From assembly GCF_047511655.1 (NCBI RefSeq), contig NC_133389.1, forward strand, positions 152,845,973 to 152,909,972: 64,000 nucleotides of DNA, given 5' to 3'. How positions within the stretch are numbered: position 1 is the first letter of the stretch; each line of letters begins with the position of its first letter. The notes beneath the pieces are model-generated. The model was given only the letters and a program-made list of their open reading frames with translations, had not been told where the DNA came from and searched no databases. This stretch comes from Castor canadensis. Lineage: Eukaryota; Chordata; Mammalia; Rodentia; Castoridae. A program made the position numbers and the translations under genes. Of this stretch, positions 11,165 through 21,954 are shown in pieces.

Positions 11165-12010
11165 GTTGTCACTGTAGGAGTCCCCGCCCTTAGCTGATTC
11201 GCGGAAATGACGCCGGCAGTTGAAAGTTCCATCTGCTCCATCTATTAGGGGCGGGGCGGGGTGCGGTGCGAACGTCAGCACGTCAGTCCTCACGTCCCGC
11301 TGAGAGAACACTGACCTGGGAGTCCCGGCTGGCGCCAGCCGTGCAAAGGGCTACAGGAATCCTGCCGACTGCGGCTGCGCAGATGTGTGGGGGCGGGATT
11401 CATGTAGCCCCGCCCCTACCCGGCGTGCCGGACCACTGAAGAACGGCCGCCCGAGGGCTGGGTAAATCTTGAGCGGCAGGAATGATTAGCGGAGGGGCCG
11501 CCCCGCCTCTGGCTCTTCCAGCCCTCGCGCCCCGCCCCGAGCCGTCGCTGCCCCGCCTCCGTCTCCTGCCCGCAGGCTGCGGGGTGACACGGGGCTTTGC
11601 CTTGGGAAGGGGCGAGGGCAGTAAGTTAGCCGGCCGGGTGGTGGCGGCGGCGGGCCCCTGTGTGAGCGCGGTGAGGGGAAGCTGGTGGTTGGGCGGAGGG
11701 AGCCGCGTGGCGTGGAGTGGGTGGGGGCCCGGGCGGCGGGCGCGGGGCGGCTGCGCGGGGGCGAGGTTGTTCCCGACGAGTCGGGCTGCCGGCCGGGGGC
11801 CGTCCAGGGTCCTAGCCCCTCTCCGAAGCGTTTGCTGTCAGCTGGCACGCCTGAACTTTGGCTCCGCTTTGGTGGTGTGGGAAGCGGGAAGGAAATTTAA
11901 AGATCCCGAAGCACTTGCAGGCTTCCGCAGGTCGTTTTCCTTGCTGGCGTGTGCGTGCTGCTTTCTTCTTCCTGGATGGAGAAGGCCAGGTAGAGAGGCC
12001 AGGTGGGCAG
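11165..12010 (+). promoter_or_regulatory. NBEAL1: CpG-island promoter of NBEAL1
   Basis: A sharply bounded GC- and CpG-rich block stands out from AT-rich flanks and lies just upstream of the exon that carries the NBEAL1 start codon. No TATA box is evident. Visible candidate sites are a GC box at about 11248-11261, an ETS-like GCGGAAAT at 11201, a TGACGCC next to it, two CGTCA half-CRE motifs plus a further CACGTC at about 11271-11296, a TGCGCA core near 11376, and two GC boxes of opposite polarity at about 11389-11416. The layout is typical of a housekeeping-type dispersed promoter. The + direction is inferred from the downstream gene; a divergent antisense transcript is possible. Confidence 0.85.
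11290..11620 (+). other. NBEAL1: candidate 5' noncoding first exon of NBEAL1
   Basis: The exon with the start codon has a good 3' splice site, so an untranslated first exon is expected in the CpG island. The best donor seen is GCA|GTAAGT, with the exon ending at 11620. A weaker alternative, GG|GTAAAT, would end it at 11461. The transcription start cannot be read from sequence, so the left border is a guess. The long ORFs across this GC-rich stretch resemble no known protein and are treated as composition artefacts. Confidence 0.35.
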
Positions 12011-12396
12011 GTTGCCGTTTACTTTCTGAGGATTGTTAAAACAAACAAACCAGGAATTCCTCCCGCCCTCCCCCACGCCCTGCCCTGCAACGCAGCAAAC
12101 ATTCCCAACTTCTAAGTAACAGGCTAGAAAACTAAGGATTTGCAGTGATGTTCCTTGTTGTGTTTATGAAAAGTGCCTGAGTGGGAAGGGAGTCTTGCTC
12201 TTTATTCTTACTGAACGCATTTTTGGTTGTGAATATGCCCTAGAGGATTCTAGGACTTTATAGTGATGTGACATCGTTTGCTGGTCCCGATGTTTTCCTG
12301 AGAATATGTTTCTATGAAATCTAAAAGGTGAAAAAAAAAGTTTATCCTCTTGATTGCAGCAAGTCTAGCTTTTGACAAATCTAGATATTTTTACTT

Positions 12397-12478
12397 TTCT
12401 TTCCGGTGGAACTGGGATTTGAACTCAGGACTTTGCGCTTACTAGGCGGGCGCTTTACCACTTTGAGCCACGGCTCCA
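12397..12478 (-). mobile_element. ID-like SINE just upstream of NBEAL1 exon 2
   Basis: Antisense ID consensus: GGATTTGAACTCAGGACTTT and GCTTTACCACTTTGAGCCAC. It ends about 65 bp before the exon 2 acceptor. Confidence 0.8.
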
Positions 12479-12565
12479 AACATAAATACTTTTGACATGA
12501 CCTCTTCTTTGAACAAACCTTGGATCTTTTTCTTTTCCACAGATTTATTTGCCTAGCGACCACTG

Positions 12566-12589
12566 ATGAAGATAAATATGTTGGAGTAA
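12566..12589 (+). promoter_or_regulatory. upstream ORF 1 (7 codons) in the NBEAL1 leader
   Basis: ATG at 12566 opens a 7-codon frame with a second in-frame ATG at 12578 and a TAA at 12587-12589. It closes 171 nt before the main start, so reinitiation or leaky scanning is needed for NBEAL1 translation. A repressive role is inference from uORF behaviour in general. Confidence 0.55.
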
Positions 12590-12694
12590 TTGCTGAAATT
12601 GCCTTGACCAGAGACAGACCATTTGTTTCATTTATTTTTGTTTATCCTACTGCTTTGAACTTTACTGTAAACGGCTGAGAAACTTGGAAATAAA

Positions 12695-12715
12695 ATGAAC
12701 ATGCTGTGGTCTTGA
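12695..12715 (+). promoter_or_regulatory. upstream ORF 2 (6 codons) in the NBEAL1 leader
   Basis: ATG at 12695 and an in-frame ATG at 12701 are followed by TGA at 12713-12715, 45 nt before the NBEAL1 start. Such a short gap usually makes reinitiation inefficient, which favours leaky scanning to the main ATG. Confidence 0.55.
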
Positions 12716-12760
12716 ACATAATTTTTTGAGGAAAAATTAAAGTCCAGAGTGAAAGGCAGA

Positions 12761-12811
12761 ATGGCATCCAGAGAGAGACTCTTTGAACTTTGGATGCTTT
12801 ATTGTACAAAG
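12761..12811 (+). CDS. NBEAL1: NBEAL1 coding exon 1 (residues 1-17)
   Basis: This is the first coding segment of neurobeachin-like 1, a large BEACH-family protein. The family is linked to membrane trafficking, and NBEAL1 has been reported at the Golgi and tied to SREBP2 processing and cholesterol metabolism. The peptide starts MASRERLFELWMLYCTK, which I recognise as the NBEAL1 N terminus. The start is supported by a strong Kozak context (A at -3, G at +4) and by closure of both upstream ORFs before it. The exon ends AAG|GTAAAC in phase 0. The next exon is 22.7 kb downstream. Too short to identify alone; confidence comes from the exact join to exon 3. Confidence 0.9.
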
Positions 12812-13044
12812 GTAAACTGCTTTCCTTTTTATTTCTATGTTTTAAATAACTTTCTTTCTTACAAAATTTTATTACTTCATTTAATGGGTGATGGTGTTTA
12901 TTCATACTAATAGCCCTAAACTTAAACACGTGTGAGGGATTTTTTTTTTATTTCCCTCTTTTTCGGGTTTGACTACATACACAGTATTGGCAGTCTATTA
13001 AAAACTGTAGGGTGTTTGTTGATGTTGTTTTTAATTTTAATTTT

Positions 13045-13131
13045 AATTTTTTTGGTGGTATTGGGGTTTGAACTCAAGGCTTCATGCTTGCTAAGCAGGT
13101 GCCCTACCACTTGAGCCACTCTGACAGGTAT
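13045..13131 (-). mobile_element. ID-like SINE
   Basis: GGGGTTTGAACTCAAGGCTT and GCCCTACCACTTGAGCCACT, next to a TTTTAA-rich tail copy at 13029-13051. Confidence 0.85.
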
Positions 13132-14071
13132 GGTTTTTAACTCGAGACTTATTTTTAGTGATCTCAAAAATTTATTTAACGTCCGTAAGTGAAAAATAAA
13201 GTGTTTTTATTTTTATGCTCTTTTCTCTCATAGTAGGGGTAGGACAGAGATGTTGTGAGAAGGGCATTGAACACTTTTCTCATTGTTAACCTTTTAAATT
13301 ATGTGTAGAGGTTATGATTGAGGTAATATGTTAATACTTAACAGCATTGTTTCATTTGATTGTCTCTACAGTCCTGTGAGATGGGTATTGTAATTGTGTA
13401 AGTGGGCTTACTTATGATAAAACTGATGTGGGACGATCCTGGTCCATGCTTTTAAGCCTGACTCCTTAAGATTTTTGTTTTTGACATTGAAAAATAATTT
13501 TCTTTTTCTTCCTTTTCTTTGTGTGAATTTTTAGATGGTAGTTTTGCTTTTAGGTTATTGATGTTTTTCAAGTGAGGAGCCCTGTTACTACTTTGGAGAT
13601 ACTGGGAAGGGCCAGGCAAACACCCCAATCTACTACTTAAGTTAATTTAAGTCTGTGTGAAGTTCTCAAGTCACAGCCTCTGTTTTGGCATTACCCCTCA
13701 CTTTCCTCTTTTATACTTTCAGCTGTTTAAAAAGGAAATTATTCTTTTCCAATGATCTCATTTATCAGTAATAGTAAACCTCAGAGATCAAATCAGAATT
13801 TTCTTTAACTTCCTGATTTGATAGATATTTAGTAATTACTAAAGGGCATATACCTTAAAATGTTTAATGTGAATTTTTAAAATAGTTTTTAGTCTTGTGT
13901 AATTTAATGCCAGAAATATCTTTTTAAAAATAGACAACTCTTCCGATGGAAAAGGAATTCAATTCACCAGACACTCTTGAAAATAGTCACTAACACATGT
14001 TAGCCAAAAATTAAAATAAAATTTTAATATGACTGTCCCATAATTTGAAAGTGATTTATTAAAAAATATAT

Positions 14072-14268
14072 TGCTGGTGCCAGTGGCTCTAGCCTATAAT
14101 CCTAGCTACTCAAGAGGAAGAGATCAGGAGAATCGTCTTTTAAGGCCAGCCAGGGCAAATAGTTCAAGAGACTCTATCTCAAAAAACTCCATCAAAAAAA
14201 CAGGGCTGGTGGAGTGGCTCAAGGTATAGGCCCTGAGTTCAAGCCCCAGTACTGCAAAACAAAAAAAA
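14072..14268 (+). mobile_element. composite B1/ID SINE
   Basis: A B1-like half (CCTATAATCCTAGCTACTCA, then AGGCCAGCCAGGGCAAATAG) is joined through an A-rich linker to an ID-like half ending GTTCAAGCCCCAGTACTGC. Confidence 0.85.
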
Positions 14269-14496
14269 TACCACATTAATTTATGAGCTTTCACTATTTT
14301 CAGAATGATAATAGGTACATAAAGTTTCATTGTTTATTATGTTGTTTCTAGGTAGATTTAATTTTTTAAAATAGGATTTAATTTTTTTTCAGTTGTTTCA
14401 GAGAGTACTTTAAAATCATGATTTTATGTTTCATCGGTTTGTAGGTAATGTAGTTGAATCGTGTTGCTATCAAATAGAGCTCATAGATTTAATTTT

Positions 14497-14790
14497 TTTC
14501 TTAGCAGTGTGGGTTTTTGAACACAGGGCTGTGTCCTTGCTAGGCAGGTGCTCTCCCACTTGAGCTATACCCCCAGCCTATTTTACTTTAGTTGTTTTCC
14601 CATTAAGGTCTCTCTTTTATGCCATGGCCAGTCTGGACTGGATCCTCTTATTTACCCATGCCTAGCTTTTTATTGGTTGCAGTGGGGCCTCCCAAACATT
14701 TTGTGCAGGCTGGCCTTGAGCCATGATTCTCTCTATCTCTGCCTCTGGAGAAGGTAAGAGTACAGGTGTGAGTCACTGTACCTAGCTTTA
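14497..14790 (-). mobile_element. composite SINE, ID half then B1-like half, antisense
   Basis: GGTGCTCTCCCACTTGAGCT marks the ID half. TGCAGGCTGGCCTTGAGCCA and ACAGGTGTGAGTCACTGTAC mark the B1-like half. Confidence 0.75.
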
Positions 14791-14965
14791 TAAGAGCTCT
14801 TAAAAACAATCACAACACATTAATTCTTTAAATTGTCCAATATGTGGTCATGTCCAAACTTTCCTGTTAACCTCATAATTTATTTTCTCATCGTTTGACT
14901 GAATATTTAAACAAAGTATACACATTGTATATTACTGGAAATATCTGTGAAGCCTCTAATCTTTC

Positions 14966-15141
14966 TTTGTGGTACTGGGGCTTGAACTCGGGGCCTATAC
15001 TTTGAGCCACTCCAACAGCTCTTTTTGTGGTGGGTTTTTTTCTAGATAGGGTCTCTCAAAATATTTGCCCGGGCTGGCTTCCTCCTGATCTCTGCCTCCT
15101 GAGTAGCTAGGATCACAGGCGTGAGCCATAGGTGCCCAGCT
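14966..15141 (-). mobile_element. composite SINE, antisense
   Basis: GGTACTGGGGCTTGAACTCG, then GCCCGGGCTGGCTTCCTCCT and GATCACAGGCGTGAGCCATA. Confidence 0.8.
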
Positions 15142-16254
15142 CCTTCTCGTCTGTAGATTCCCCTTTACCACACTTTTCTTCAGTGCTATTTTTGTTGAAG
15201 AAACCAGTTTTTGACCTTAGACTTTTCTGTAGTCTGGATTTTGCAAATTGACTTCCCTTTTATTGTTCCTTTCTTTTCTTGCCTATTAACTGGCTGGTGT
15301 AGAAGCTTAACTGAGTCAGGTTTTATTTTAGGTGTGAAAGGCTAGAATAATTCATAAATATGACATTCTGCATTGATATTTTTTTGTCTAGAATTTGCAG
15401 TGATTTCATTAGGATTTTGCAAAACTATAGCTCATTTTTCCATTTATTATTGCAACACACAGAAAAATGTTCCATTATAAGTTATTGATGGCAGTTCCTT
15501 AAAGGGAAGGTGGGCTTCATAAATATTTGATTCTATTTCTTGATTTTTCAGAACAATAACTTGATTTTATTAGTATTCTTCCAAAGTGGCCAGTTGTTTT
15601 TCTTGATTTTCAAGTTCCTCTTTAATGATTAAAATTTAAATAATGTCTACCATTTTGCTACACTTCTTGGTGCTGTCCCCACAAAACATGGTATTCAAAT
15701 CTAAATAAAGAAGACAATTTAGAAAATTTGTAAAGGTTGACTTCAGGGTAAGGTGAAGACATCTTCCATATTTGCCACAGTGCTAGCCTCGACACATGTA
15801 TTCCACAGTCAATAATAGGTTACTGTTAAGTTACCATTACAGTGTTTTTATGTAATGTTGTGAGTTACCATTGAACATAATAAAAGTTTAATGGGTATAC
15901 CCTTGGTAATCCTGCTTCATAAAAGGAATGCTAATGGAATATCTGTCTTCTACCTGTTAGTCTGTTGAGTTGCAAGCCTAAATACTAGTGATTGAAGTTG
16001 CCTAAGTAGAATTAAAATAAATTAGTAGTTTCAGCTTTTAGCTGATGGATCCTCACATATTGAACTCAATATTTGAAAAGATTCTAGATAAAACATTGCG
16101 ATTCTCTTTTTTTCTTAAAATATTTAAAATTTTATTTTTAAATATTTAAATATGTAGTTATTGCTACATCTGTAGGATCATTTCTGATCACCTTCTTATT
16201 CCTGTTCTTTTAAGATTCTTTCACTAGCGTGTATGACTGCTAATTCAAATCATG

Positions 16255-16375
16255 GAAAACTGGATGTGGTAGTACATGCCTCTAATCCCAGCACTTGGGA
16301 GACTGAGGCAGGAAGATCTTGAGTTTGAGGCCAGCTTGAGCTACATAGTGAGAACCTGTTTTAAAAGACCAAAAC
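16255..16375 (+). mobile_element. B1-like SINE
   Basis: GGATGTGGTAGTACATGCCT, TAATCCCAGCACTTGGGAGA and TTGAGGCCAGCTTGAGCTAC are the typical B1 order. Confidence 0.85.
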
Positions 16376-18747
16376 AAACAACATCAACAAAAAGAACTCC
16401 AAAACAAAAAAAATTACATAGTTTGATCTTTTCTTGCCTCCAAATAGTCATCCCCACCCAAGGTCAAGGATTTGATTGCATTTCATACAGCTCTTATAAG
16501 TTAAACATTAATTTGAACAGGCTTAATCTGGTATCTGGATTTTAGCTCAGTAGTTTGTCTGGACATAAATATAGAAGGTGAAATGAATTACTGTTTAATG
16601 TCTAAAGATTTTATATAAACTGTAGTAGACGCCATGTTCATTGTGTTTTGACATTATTTCTTAACCTATTCAAGGTAAGAGAAACAAAAAGAGACAATTT
16701 TTATTCAACTTCATACCAACTTGTGGAATTATGCAACTTTTTGGAGTGCATGTATTTATGCACAAAGACATGTATCATAAACTCCTTATCTCAACTGCTG
16801 TCCTTGGACAGGATGTATTTAGACATTTGGCATATGTGGGAATGCTGAGGTTAGTCACCAGAATATGTAGAAGACATTGAGCCTCTCCAATAGGTAAAAT
16901 TAAGCTATTTTTGTTCTTTCTGGTATAAAGTATTACAAAGTGACTTTAAAAAGTGTGGCATTTTAAAATGTGGCAAATTCAGAGGTGAAATTTAGGGTTC
17001 ATTAGGTCTTTTTTTTTTTTTTTTGAGACTGGGACTAGCCTATAATCCTCGCTTCTCCTAGCTCAGTCTCCCAAATGCTGGGATCATAGGCATGTGTTAT
17101 TGGAGGAGTTTTTTGTTTGTTTCTTTTTTGTATTTTGAGATTTACCTTATATTGAAAAAGTTTGTGGAGATAACAGAATTGGAGGCAAAGTTTAGTTGCA
17201 ATTCTGCTTTGGATCTCAAGGACCTGAAAGCAGGTTACCTGGTTTCTTCATATCTCAGTTTTCTCACAAAGCTGTTGAGAAAAAAATGAATTGTTTGTAT
17301 TTAGATGTACCTTAAAAGTAAAAAATACAGAAATGTAGTCAATTATTAGTACTTTGTAAATACACATGTGTCTGGGAGTGTATCAAGATAATTTCCATTT
17401 GGCTTGTCTATTGTATAATAGAGGGCAGTATTCCTTTGTCTTTTTATTGAGGCAATGAAGCTGTGCTCATGAATGTCTTAAATAAATTGTAATCTGTACT
17501 TCTTACTGCACTCAAGCATAGTGCGTAATTATCTTGAATAATTATTTTTCCCTTGTTCTAAACTAAGTTTGTTTTGGACCTTGGTGATGTTCCATTTCCT
17601 GCTGTTGCCCTTTGTCCTGCTAAATCTGGAATATGACTGAAATAGATAGTTTTGCAGTGAGCTCAGAGTAAACTTCCTTTTCAGAATAAAAGTTTTGCTT
17701 CATTATGAAAATATAATTTAGAGGTGTTTTATTCAGATAAAAAGGAAAGTACATCTTTTTATGCAGATTTGGAAAAAATGTAATGCATGCTTTTCTAATG
17801 AGAAAAATATCAATCTGTTACTACAGTGTTTGTTACAATCCAAAAGAAAACTTTTAGTAAGATGGACCAACTCACGTTAATCCTTACAATTTAGCTTCCA
17901 TTTAATAAGTCTGGTATGTGCAACTTGTGAAAATAGCTCTTGATATTCTGTGGCTTAATAGTGACTTTAGAGTCAAAAGATATTTCCTTCCCTACCAAGA
18001 AAACAAAACAACAAAATCATTAACAGTATAATAGTAGTGGCTACTGGATTATTTGTTTTAGGAAGGAAGGTGTAAAAGCTTGAAACACATATTTTATATC
18101 AATAGCTGGGAGTAGTCTTAGAAAATGAGTACCCTTATGGTTTATGCATGACAAAATTTATGCACTATAGAAATTTAAGATGCAAGAAAAAATTCTTTTC
18201 ATCAAAATTTAAATTTCTCTGATAGAAGGTAAAATTGGTAGCACTTGCTTAATATGTAGACATGTGGCATAATGCGTAATTGTGGAAGAGTATAAATAAT
18301 TTTCCATGTTTTCTTGTTTTGGAAACTGATACATGGGTGTCCCATTCACAAAGTTAGCTAGTATAATACAATTTTGAGGGTTTTTTTTCCTGTAAGCATT
18401 CTGAGTTTTCAGTGCTTGAGGGACATTTGGATAGAAATTCCCCATATATGGGTCTGGAGATCTGTGCTATAAATGAAGACTTGAGAGTCATCATATTGGC
18501 AGTTACAGGAGCATGAGAAGAGAAGAGGGTCAAAGTCAGGAAGTCCTAGAGAACTTTATTATTTAAGACAATAAATGAGTCTAACACTCCCTTGCCTCAA
18601 GCTTGTAATAATGTGGATGATAGAGGAAGCAGAGTTTATAAGGAGTTTGAATGGGATAGCTAGGATTAACCAGTTGCATCAGACATTGGAAAGATGTTAT
18701 GAAGTCAGCAGAATCCAACTCAACAAAACTTTCAAGGAAAGCATTTT

Positions 18748-18873
18748 AGATGGCCTGGCATGGTAGTCCACAACTGTAATCCTAGCACTCTGAGGACTAA
18801 AGCAGGATGATTGCTAGTTCAGCATCAGCCCATGTTACATAGCAAGATCCTGCCTCAAAAAAAAAAAAAAATT
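18748..18873 (+). mobile_element. B1-like SINE
   Basis: GGCCTGGCATGGTAGTCCAC and GTAATCCTAGCACTCTGAGG, ending CTGCCTC and an A-run. Confidence 0.8.
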
Positions 18874-18982
18874 GTGGGTCATTTATTGATTTCAACATCT
18901 CAGAGAGTACTCTTAGGTTTAGTAAAAACAGTTCTAAAAAGAGTGATTAAAAAAAAAAAAGATGTTAAAAATACAAGTCCCC

Positions 18983-19205
18983 AGGTGGGTGCTGGTGGCT
19001 CACTCCTATAATCCTACCTATTTGGGAGGCTGAGATCAAGAGGATGAAGATTCAAGGCCAGCCTGGTGAAATAGTTCACCAGACTCCATCTCCAAAATAA
19101 CCAGAGCTAAATAGATTGGAGGTGTGGCTCAAATAGTCCAGTGCTTGCTTTGTAAGCACAAAGCCCTGAGTTTAAACCGTCTCCCCAAAAATAAATAAAT
19201 AAGAA
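18983..19205 (+). mobile_element. composite B1/ID SINE
   Basis: GGGTGCTGGTGGCTCACTCC, then AAGGCCAGCCTGGTGAAATA, followed by an ID-like half with GAGGTGTGGCTCAAATAGTC. Confidence 0.85.
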
Positions 19206-19334
19206 AGTAAATGCAAGTCCCCATTTTATTAATTTTTTTCTTTTGAAATTGGGGCTTACTGTGTATTTTAGGCTGGCTCAAATGCATAATCCTCCTACCC
19301 TATAGCAACCCGGAAAAATTAATCTCCATTTTTT

Positions 19335-19460
19335 GGTTATGGGAGTTTTCCAGATGATGAAATTTGAGGCTTAGGGAGGTTAAATAATTTTCACAGCCAA
19401 AAGAGGGTCCGGCCAGGATCAAAATTCAGATCCATTTAGTTCCTAAACCAGTGACTGAAA
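19335..19460 (+). mobile_element. MIR SINE
   Basis: GATGATGAAATTTGAGGCTT, AGGGAGGTTAAATAATTTTC and AGGATCAAAATTCAGATCC show the conserved MIR core order. Confidence 0.75.
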
Positions 19461-19589
19461 ACTTAGGTTCCTTGCCTGTGCTATTAATGAGAATTAATAC
19501 TTTATTAGGATAATTTTAAATAAACTCATGAGGATTAACTTGTTAAAAACAAACACACAATCCTCTTGCCTCTTCCTCCTGAGTGGAAT

Positions 19590-19672
19590 TTTTTGTTTTT
19601 TTACAATGTCTAGGATTTGAATCTAGGACTTCATTCCTGCTAGGCACATGCTTTACCACTGAGCACTTTATC
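19590..19672 (-). mobile_element. ID-like SINE
   Basis: GGATTTGAATCTAGGACTTC and GCTAGGCACATGCTTTACCA, antisense. Confidence 0.75.
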
Positions 19673-20040
19673 CCCATTTTATTAATTTTAAAATTACACT
19701 CAGACGACTTAGTATTGCTGTGAAACTGCTTTTAACATTTTAAAATGGTTCCTCCTAATTTTTGTACTAAAATGGTCAAGGGTATTTAATGATCTATACC
19801 ATACTTACGCATGGCATTTAGAATATCTGAAAATTCTCAGGTTTCTTAGAATCCATCTGTAGCTCCAGAGATCTTTAATTTGAAAAAATATTACTTTGCA
19901 AATTAAACAGTTACTTATGATCACTTGGTACCAATGTAAATATGACCACTAAAATTGAGTAACAATATTTGTTCCAAGGTAATCATCCCCAATATGCTTA
20001 AGGTAGCTTAAAAGTTTAATAGAAATAACACAGACTTTTA

Positions 20041-20220
20041 TTTATTATTTATTTATTTGTTTATTATTTATTTATTTATTATTCATATGTGCATACAATG
20101 CTTGGGTCATTTCTTCCCCCTGTCCCCACCCCCTCCCTTACCACCCAGTCTCCGAGCCCTTCCTCTCCTCCCCACCCCCTCGATCCCCGGCAGAAACTAT
20201 TTTGCCCTTAATCTTAATTT
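20041..20220 (-). mobile_element. very short 5'-truncated L1 with target-site duplication
   Basis: Only about 140 bp of the young L1 3' UTR plus a degenerate tail made of TTTA/TTTG units. Direct repeats GAAATAACACAGACTTT at 20022-20038 and GAAATAACACAAACTTT at 20221-20237 flank it, with one mismatch. Confidence 0.88.
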
Positions 20221-20574
20221 GAAATAACACAAACTTTAAAAGTTCTTATATGAAACTTAGGGATCCCTGAAAATATTTCTGATAGTTCCTGGGATTCTTG
20301 GACTTGAGTTTCAGAAATGCAAACTTTGATATTACCATATCTGACACTTGGCTTGTTACTCTGTTCTTTCTATAACTTCCTTTTCCATTCTGCAAACTTA
20401 CAGGGAGATTTTACTACAAAGGGGTGAGGAATTGTGACCACGAATCCAATCTACCAATTGGCTTTTGTTCACAATTAGCTATGTCCTTCCTTTATGTAAC
20501 ATGTATTTCATGTTATTTTCAAGAACTTAACTCTCATCCAGTCATTGCTCTCTGTCTTTTGTTTTTTTTTTGTT

Positions 20575-21025
20575 TTTTTTTTTAGTACTGGGGTTTGAAT
20601 CCAGACCTTCATGCTTGCTAAGCAGGCACTCTACTCCTCGAGCCACAGTTTCAGCCCTTTTTCCTCTGGTTATTTTAGAGATAGGGTCTCACTTTTTGCC
20701 CAAGGTGGCCTGGACTGCAATATTCCTGTTTTACCTTTCCCACTGTAGCTGAGATGACAGGCACCTGCTACTACATTCTGGCTTTTTTCCATTGAGATGG
20801 AGGTCTCAAGAATTTTTCTTTTTTTTTTTTTCCCTTGGTTGACCTGGAACCTCAATCCTCCCAATCTCAGCTTCCCAAGTGGCTTGGGATGTGCCATTGT
20901 GCCCATCTATAGGTTAAGATGGAGGTCTCACTAATGTTTTCCCTAGGCTGGCCTCAAACCATGATTCTCTTTATCTTGGCCTCTCAAGTAGCTAGAATTA
21001 CAGGTGTAAATCATTGGCCTCTGGC
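20575..21025 (-). mobile_element. cluster of antisense SINEs
   Basis: An ID-like half (GGGGTTTGAATCCAGACCTT) is followed by B1-like pieces, including CACCTGCTACTACATTCTGG, AGGCTGGCCTCAAACCATGA and CTCAAGTAGCTAGAATTACA. At least two elements are merged; exact borders are uncertain. Confidence 0.7.
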
Positions 21026-21189
21026 TGTGCTCTCAGTCATGAAATACAGGATCTTGTGACAATATATCAGGGCCGATTGTGATTTTTTGATATTGAGAAC
21101 TGTGATCTCAGAAGACGGTATGTATGTCCCCCACAAACCACATATAGAGATGTAAATGAGGTCGGAGTACCACAATAAAGATTCTTCAA

Positions 21190-21395
21190 AAATGGGACTG
21201 GATGCAGTGACCTACACTTGTAATTTTAGCTACTTGGGAGGATCATGATTCAAGGCCAGCCTGGACAAAAAGTTAGCCCTCATGTCAACCAATAAGCTGG
21301 ACATAGTGGCACATGCCTCTCATCCCAGGTACACAGGAAGCTTAAATAGGATTTTGGCCTGGGCAAAACCATGAGATCCTATTTGAAAAACACAA
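21190..21395 (+). mobile_element. B1-like SINE pair
   Basis: GACTGGATGCAGTGACCTAC, CAAGGCCAGCCTGGACAAAA, and a second start at ATAGTGGCACATGCCTCTCA. Confidence 0.7.
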
Positions 21396-21494
21396 AACTA
21401 CATTAGCTTCAGACTCTGAGTCTAAGGCATGTGTAGGTATGGTTTTATGTATACCATTCAAATCATACATCAGTATACTTTATAATGGTACATT
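21396..21494 (+). repeat. 99-bp direct repeat, copy 1
   Basis: It is repeated 460 bp downstream at 21856-21954 with a single difference (CCATTCA here, CCATTTA there). The unit holds CTTCAGACTCTGAGTCTAAG, a short inverted repeat. It has no recognised family. Confidence 0.9.
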
Positions 21495-21754
21495 ATATTC
21501 TGTGGTTTGGCTAAATTCCATTCCTTGGAAATTGCTGTCCAGGCCACTGATCTCTGGTTGCTCTTAGCTCTGCACTCTTGGAGGTGGTTCTTTTTCTATC
21601 ATTTTCCTTTCATTGTATCTGAGGGGGGTATCAGAGACTGCACTTAATAAGAGTCTGAGCAGCTCCCTCATCTTGGTTTCTGCATTAGAAAGTTACCTAC
21701 GAAGGTGAGTGTTCTTTTTCCCTTCTCATTCTTCTGCCTCTCCCTTCTCTTTGT

Positions 21755-21855
21755 TTAGTTGTATTGTTTAATAACTCCAGCATGATATTCAGTAGCAGAA
21801 ACAAGGGGCATACTTGTCTTGTTCCTTATTTTAGCAGGAAAAGACTGGGTTTTCT
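21755..21855 (-). mobile_element. ancient L1 ORF2 fragment
   Basis: GGGGCATACTTGTCTTGTTC and TTATTTTAGCAGGAAAAG resemble an antisense stretch of the L1 reverse-transcriptase region. Diverged and short. Confidence 0.5.
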
Positions 21856-21954
21856 AACTACATTAGCTTCAGACTCTGAGTCTAAGGCATGTGTAGGTAT
21901 GGTTTTATGTATACCATTTAAATCATACATCAGTATACTTTATAATGGTACATT
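21856..21954 (+). repeat. 99-bp direct repeat, copy 2
   Basis: Second copy of 21396-21494. It abuts the 3' end of the L1 that begins at about 21955. Confidence 0.9.

Larger units (their letters stand above)
12543..12760 (+). other. NBEAL1: NBEAL1 exon 2, 5' UTR part
   Basis: A polypyrimidine tract ending TTCCACAG at 12542 marks the acceptor. The exon runs to the donor after 12811, and its last 51 nt are coding. The leader holds four upstream ATGs in two short closed reading frames, annotated separately. An alternative acceptor at TTGCAG (about 12360) is possible, but an antisense ID-like SINE would then lie inside the exon, so 12543 is preferred. Confidence 0.7.

Noticed and set aside
11482..12039. 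A 185-codon ORF and overlapping antisense ORFs in GC-rich DNA
   Set aside because: They lie in the CpG island, are rich in Gly/Ala/Arg/Pro as expected from base composition, match no protein I know, and have no conserved splice structure.
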